This document shows, in pieces, positions 61,882 to 64,000 of a stretch of 64,000 nt of DNA (positions are counted from its first letter, which is position 1; each line of letters opens with the position of its first letter). The notes under the pieces were generated by a model. That model was not told where the DNA came from and did not search any database. It saw only the letters and a list, made by a program, of their open reading frames with translations. Source of the stretch: Gaiella sp038230035 (GTDB lineage: Bacteria > Actinomycetota > Thermoleophilia > Gaiellales > Gaiellaceae); contig JBBRNX010000018.1 in NCBI GenBank assembly GCA_038230035.1, forward strand, positions 11,660-75,659, written 5' to 3'. A program made the translations under genes and the position numbers.

Positions 61882-62339
61882 ACGCCGACGACTTGCACGA
61901 GCCAGCGGCGGTCGCGCTCGCGGTCGAGCTCGAGGAACAGAACGCGCTGCCAGGTGCCGAGGCACAGGTCGCCGCCTCGTACGGGAATCGACTCGCCGGC
62001 CGGCCCGAGCAGCATCGACATGCAGTGCGAGTGGCCGTTCCCGTTCTCCATAGCCTCCCGGGAGATGTTCTCGGTGCGGCGATCCCAGTCGTCGTGCGCG
62101 TAGTAGTGCTCGGTCGGGACGAGGCGCTTGAGCATCACGGCGAAGTCCTCGAGGAAGCCGTTCTCCCATTCGTTGACACGCACCGAGCAGGTCGTGTGCG
62201 GCGAGTAGACACAGCAGATGCCGTTCCGAACACCGCTCTCACGGATGGCGGCTTGCACGTCGTGGGTGATGTCCGTGACGGTGAGCCCGCCCGGCGTACG
62301 GAGCTGGACCTCCTGCTGGAACGTCTTCACGCCCGACAT
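61878..62339 (-). CDS. YjbQ family (UPF0047) protein
   Basis: A 153-residue protein of the YjbQ/UPF0047 fold. Landmarks: LTVTDITHDVQAAIRESGVR, ICCVYSPHTTCSVRVNEW (with the conserved His-Thr-Thr and Glu), YYAHDDWDRRTENI, GHSHCMSMLLGPAGESIPVR, and LGTWQRVLFLELDRERDRRW. Family members have weak thiamine-phosphate synthase activity in vitro; the physiological role is uncertain. The ATG at 62339 is preferred; a GTG at 62363 nine bases after a minus-strand TACCGT is possible. Confidence 0.88.
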   Translation of the reverse strand: MSGVKTFQQEVQLRTPGGLTVTDITHDVQAAIRESGVRNGICCVYSPHTTCSVRVNEWENGFLEDFAVMLKRLVPTEHYYAHDDWDRRTENISREAMENGNGHSHCMSMLLGPAGESIPVRGGDLCLGTWQRVLFLELDRERDRRWLVQVVGV

Positions 62340-62404
62340 TGTGTCAATCTCGCGCAGCCCCACGACGACCGAACGGTACCTGTCGCAGCCGCCGTAGCCT
62401 CCAG

Positions 62405-62410
62405 TAGGCT
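62405..62410 (+). promoter_or_regulatory. -10 element of the tRNA gene
   Basis: TAGGCT lies ten bases before the mature 5' end of the tRNA. Confidence 0.4.
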
Positions 62411-62420
62411 CGGTCGAGGC

Positions 62421-62494
62421 GGGCCCGTAGCTCAGCTGGTTAGAGCAGCCGACTCATAATCGGTAGGTCCCTGGTTCGAGTCCAGGCGGGCCCA
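62421..62494 (+). tRNA. tRNA with CAT anticodon (elongator Met, or Ile2)
   Basis: A complete 74-nt cloverleaf: acceptor GGGCCCG/CGGGCCC, D-arm GCTCAGCTGGTTAGAGC, anticodon loop CTCATAA in a CCGA/TCGG stem, and T-arm CCTGGTTCGAGTCCAGG with discriminator A. CCA is not encoded. The CAT anticodon serves elongator Met or, after lysidine modification, Ile2; it is not an initiator, because the acceptor begins with a G-C pair and the anticodon stem lacks the three G-C pairs. Confidence 0.93.
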
Positions 62495-62784
62495 TGAAGC
62501 GGTACATCGTGGAAGATCTGCAAACCGCTTGACCAAGCTATTATCGTCTTTTTCAAGCGGTAAACAGCCTGTTGCGCGTCTTGCCCGGACGTGTCACAAA
62601 GTACCGCACAAGCTCATGCGGTGGTTACCCCGGTGGTTACCTCGAATCGGCCCTTCAGCTACGGCGGGAATCGTCCCTTTGAAGACCAAGACGGTGTCCG
62701 TCTTTCTCATGCTGAAGCGCCTGCCCAAGCAGTACCCAGCAGAGCTCGAATCCTTCTCGTCGGTAGCCGAGTAGGGGGGCATAA
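62495..62784. other. Lower-GC stretch without a convincing gene, downstream of the tRNA
   Basis: These ~290 bases have visibly lower GC and mixed codon use. ACCGCTTGA (62524-62532) and TCAAGCGGT (62553-62561) form a perfect 9-bp inverted repeat around a T-rich centre and may be the tRNA terminator. An open frame of 81 codons (62529-62774) resembles nothing I know and is not supported by codon bias. A scar of an integrated element at the tRNA 3' end is possible. Confidence 0.4.
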
Positions 62785-62796
62785 GAACATGCGTTC
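62785..62796. promoter_or_regulatory. LexA (SOS) box
   Basis: GAACATGCGTTC matches GAAC-N4-GTTC perfectly and is directly followed by the GTG at 62797, the same layout as at dinB (GAACATATGTTC then GTG). Confidence 0.65.
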
Positions 62797-63117
62797 GTGG
62801 GGGCGGTCGCGCATCCGAGTGTGAGATTCGAGCGGGCGCTGATCGCGCGCGGTGTGGTGCTCGCGGAGGCGACAGCGAAGGAGCTCGCCGCGATCGGGCC
62901 GCTGTCCCTCAACGAGGCTCTCGGTCTCGTCGCGCTGTACGCGTCCGAGGGTGATGGGAAGGCAGAGCGTGCGGCGCTCCGTTGGCTCCGGCGTCTGCTC
63001 GACGAGCGGACGCTGGCGCTCAGTGAAGTGCGGGCCGCGGCCGACTGGCTCGAGCAGCTCGCCGGCCCCGAAGCTGACCTCGCTCTAGGCTCGCTTTCCT
63101 CGCTCATCCACCGCTAG
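62797..63117 (+). CDS. Uncharacterised protein, probably SOS-regulated
   Basis: A 106-residue mainly alpha-helical protein, not recognised. It reads RFERALIARGVVLAEATAKE, LSLNEALGLVALYASEGDGK, AALRWLRRLLDERTLALSEV, AAADWLEQLAGPEADLALGS. GC at third codon positions is high, supporting translation. The GTG at 62797 abuts the LexA box; an in-frame GTG at 62821 is an alternative that would begin MRFERAL. It converges with the next gene, and the stops overlap. No nuclease or DNA-binding motif is visible. Confidence 0.65.
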   Translation: MGAVAHPSVRFERALIARGVVLAEATAKELAAIGPLSLNEALGLVALYASEGDGKAERAALRWLRRLLDERTLALSEVRAAADWLEQLAGPEADLALGSLSSLIHR

Positions 63118-63293
63118 GTAGAAAAGGCGATCCCGTGGCGCACGCGCTCGACGATCAGGTACGCGCCGTCAACGACGATCATCTGCCCCGGCGTAAGTGG
63201 CGCTTCCGACCTGTGGATTTTCGCGATCGGGCGCCCGTTCGCCGCGTACTCGATGCGGTACACGACGGGTTCGTCGTCGACGCTCGCCGACAC
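63114..63293 (-). CDS. Small uncharacterised protein
   Basis: A 59-residue protein from GTG 63293, with high GC at third positions. It reads VVYRIEYAANGRPIAKIHRS, EAPLTPGQMIVVDGAYLIVE, RVRHGIAF and looks like a small all-beta barrel (PilZ- or SH3-like). No motif identifies a function. A minus-strand TATGCT near 63350 could be its -10. Its TAG overlaps the stop of the convergent gene. Confidence 0.55.
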   Translation of the reverse strand: MSASVDDEPVVYRIEYAANGRPIAKIHRSEAPLTPGQMIVVDGAYLIVERVRHGIAFST

Positions 63294-63470
63294 TTTGGTC
63301 AGCCGCTCTCGCGGACGGCGATGGGTGCCCGGTTGTCAGCAAAAGCATAGCCCGTCTAGCGGCCACTGCCGCGTTGACTTCGCGGAGGAGATGCGAGAGC
63401 ATGTCCGCCTTGCGGCATGGCTTAGCCAGTCTTTCGCCGCGATCATCGGGAGAGATAGGGGGAGTGCGAC

Positions 63471-64000
63471 ATGCGGTGTTCAGGTAGTCGGCATGGACGG
63501 CGACGAGGTGCGTTGGTGGCGCTCGGCGCGGGACTCGCAGCCGGAATGCTCTTGATTGCGGCAGGATCCGCCCTCGCGGCGGGGACGCTCGATCAGAGTA
63601 ACTCGTCGACCGTAGACGGCGGAGCCGGGTTCGGTGGCGCTTTCGCGGTCGGCCAGACCTTCACGGCTGGCCTGACAGGCTCGCTGGACACCGTTCAGGT
63701 CGGCCTCTGCAAGGTCAGCGCCCCCGGCGACCTGGTCGCAACGATCGAGGGGACCTACACGGATGCTCTGGCTAACCCTCCCGTGCAGTTGCCCGACAAT
63801 TCCAATGTTCTAGCGACGCAGGCAGTACTGGCAAGTTCGATAAATGCTCCATGCGCTTTCTTAGGCGACTCGAGCACCGTGACCATTCCCTTTGATAACC
63901 CGGCGGCGATCCAAGCCGGAACGACGTACACGCTCGTACTCAGCTCGCCTGGCTCAACCGGCAGCAATGGTTACAGCTGGGGCCTCACGGCCGACACTTA
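63471..64000 (+). CDS. Secreted protein, 3' end beyond the window
   Basis: The frame from ATG 63471 is open to the window end (176 codons). A signal peptide (RRRGALVALGAGLAAGMLLI followed by AAGSALAAG) precedes a beta-rich mature region: DQSNSSTVDGGAGFGGAFAV, GQTFTAGLTGSLDTVQVGLC, AIQAGTTYTLVLSSPGS. This pattern of a 'quake'-like carbohydrate-binding/adhesin beta domain is common in exported actinobacterial proteins, but the family is not certain. Codons become less GC-biased after ~63750. GGGGGAG provides a Shine-Dalgarno. Confidence 0.7.
   Translation, partial: MRCSGSRHGRRRGALVALGAGLAAGMLLIAAGSALAAGTLDQSNSSTVDGGAGFGGAFAVGQTFTAGLTGSLDTVQVGLCKVSAPGDLVATIEGTYTDALANPPVQLPDNSNVLATQAVLASSINAPCAFLGDSSTVTIPFDNPAAIQAGTTYTLVLSSPGSTGSNGYSWGLTADT

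Noticed and set aside
62529..62774. 81-codon frame after the tRNA
   Set aside because: No codon bias, no recognisable domain, and it spans the inverted repeat; not reported as a gene.

Overview
The window looks like chromosome of a high-GC actinobacterium (about two thirds G+C), most likely class Thermoleophilia (Gaiellales or Solirubrobacterales). The support is: the protein at 49694-50128, whose N-terminus (PSPATVIAGVALFFALGGS) is typical of exported proteins in that class; many genes that start 6-7 bases after a TANNNT -10 hexamer with no Shine-Dalgarno (leaderless transcripts); actinobacterial LexA boxes; and a CCA-less tRNA and tmRNA. This placement is inference from features, not a database result.

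Layout. 1-9.2 kb: a DUF2207 membrane protein (cut by the window edge) with lemA, divergent from a MOSC protein; two tandem methyltransferases; pheS-pheT; a RibD/DHFR-like reductase. 9.3-15.4 kb: a 2-oxoacid dehydrogenase cluster (E1 alpha, E1 beta, E2, a GNAT, an O-methyltransferase, E3). 15.4-24.3 kb: a HisC-like aminotransferase and cell-surface genes (LCP transferase, UDP-glucose dehydrogenase, sugar nucleotidyltransferase, cupin), then a large GGDEF-EAL protein. 24.3-27.7 kb: MerR regulator, ahcY, mtnA, a second nucleotidyltransferase. 27.8-43.2 kb: housekeeping block with comF, secA, prfB (programmed frameshift), ftsE-ftsX, a SUV3-like helicase, smpB, moxR and tmRNA. 43.3-47.7 kb: a TetR/oxidoreductase pair, then a cNMP-binding/thioredoxin-reductase-like fusion gene split by a 922-bp IS5-family element with a TAA target duplication. 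48-52.5 kb: SOS-boxed dinB, secreted proteins, an MFS transporter. 52.5-53.3 kb: no gene, but three diverged copies of a ~170-nt element with a co-varying stem, the strongest candidate for something undescribed. 53.3-61.4 kb: amino acid/polyamine permease, glutamine-synthetase-like ligase, gamma-glutamyl-GABA hydrolase, aldehyde dehydrogenase and two SDRs, probably a polyamine/GABA degradation region, with two small lipoproteins and a VOC protein. 61.5-64 kb: YjbQ protein, a tRNA(CAT), a LexA-boxed gene of unknown function, and the 5' part of a secreted protein.

Four genes (28484-29465, 32216-33077, 40765-41677, 57980-58367) each need removal of exactly one base, in or next to a short C/G run, to read as a normal-length protein. 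This points to sequence errors or very recent lesions.
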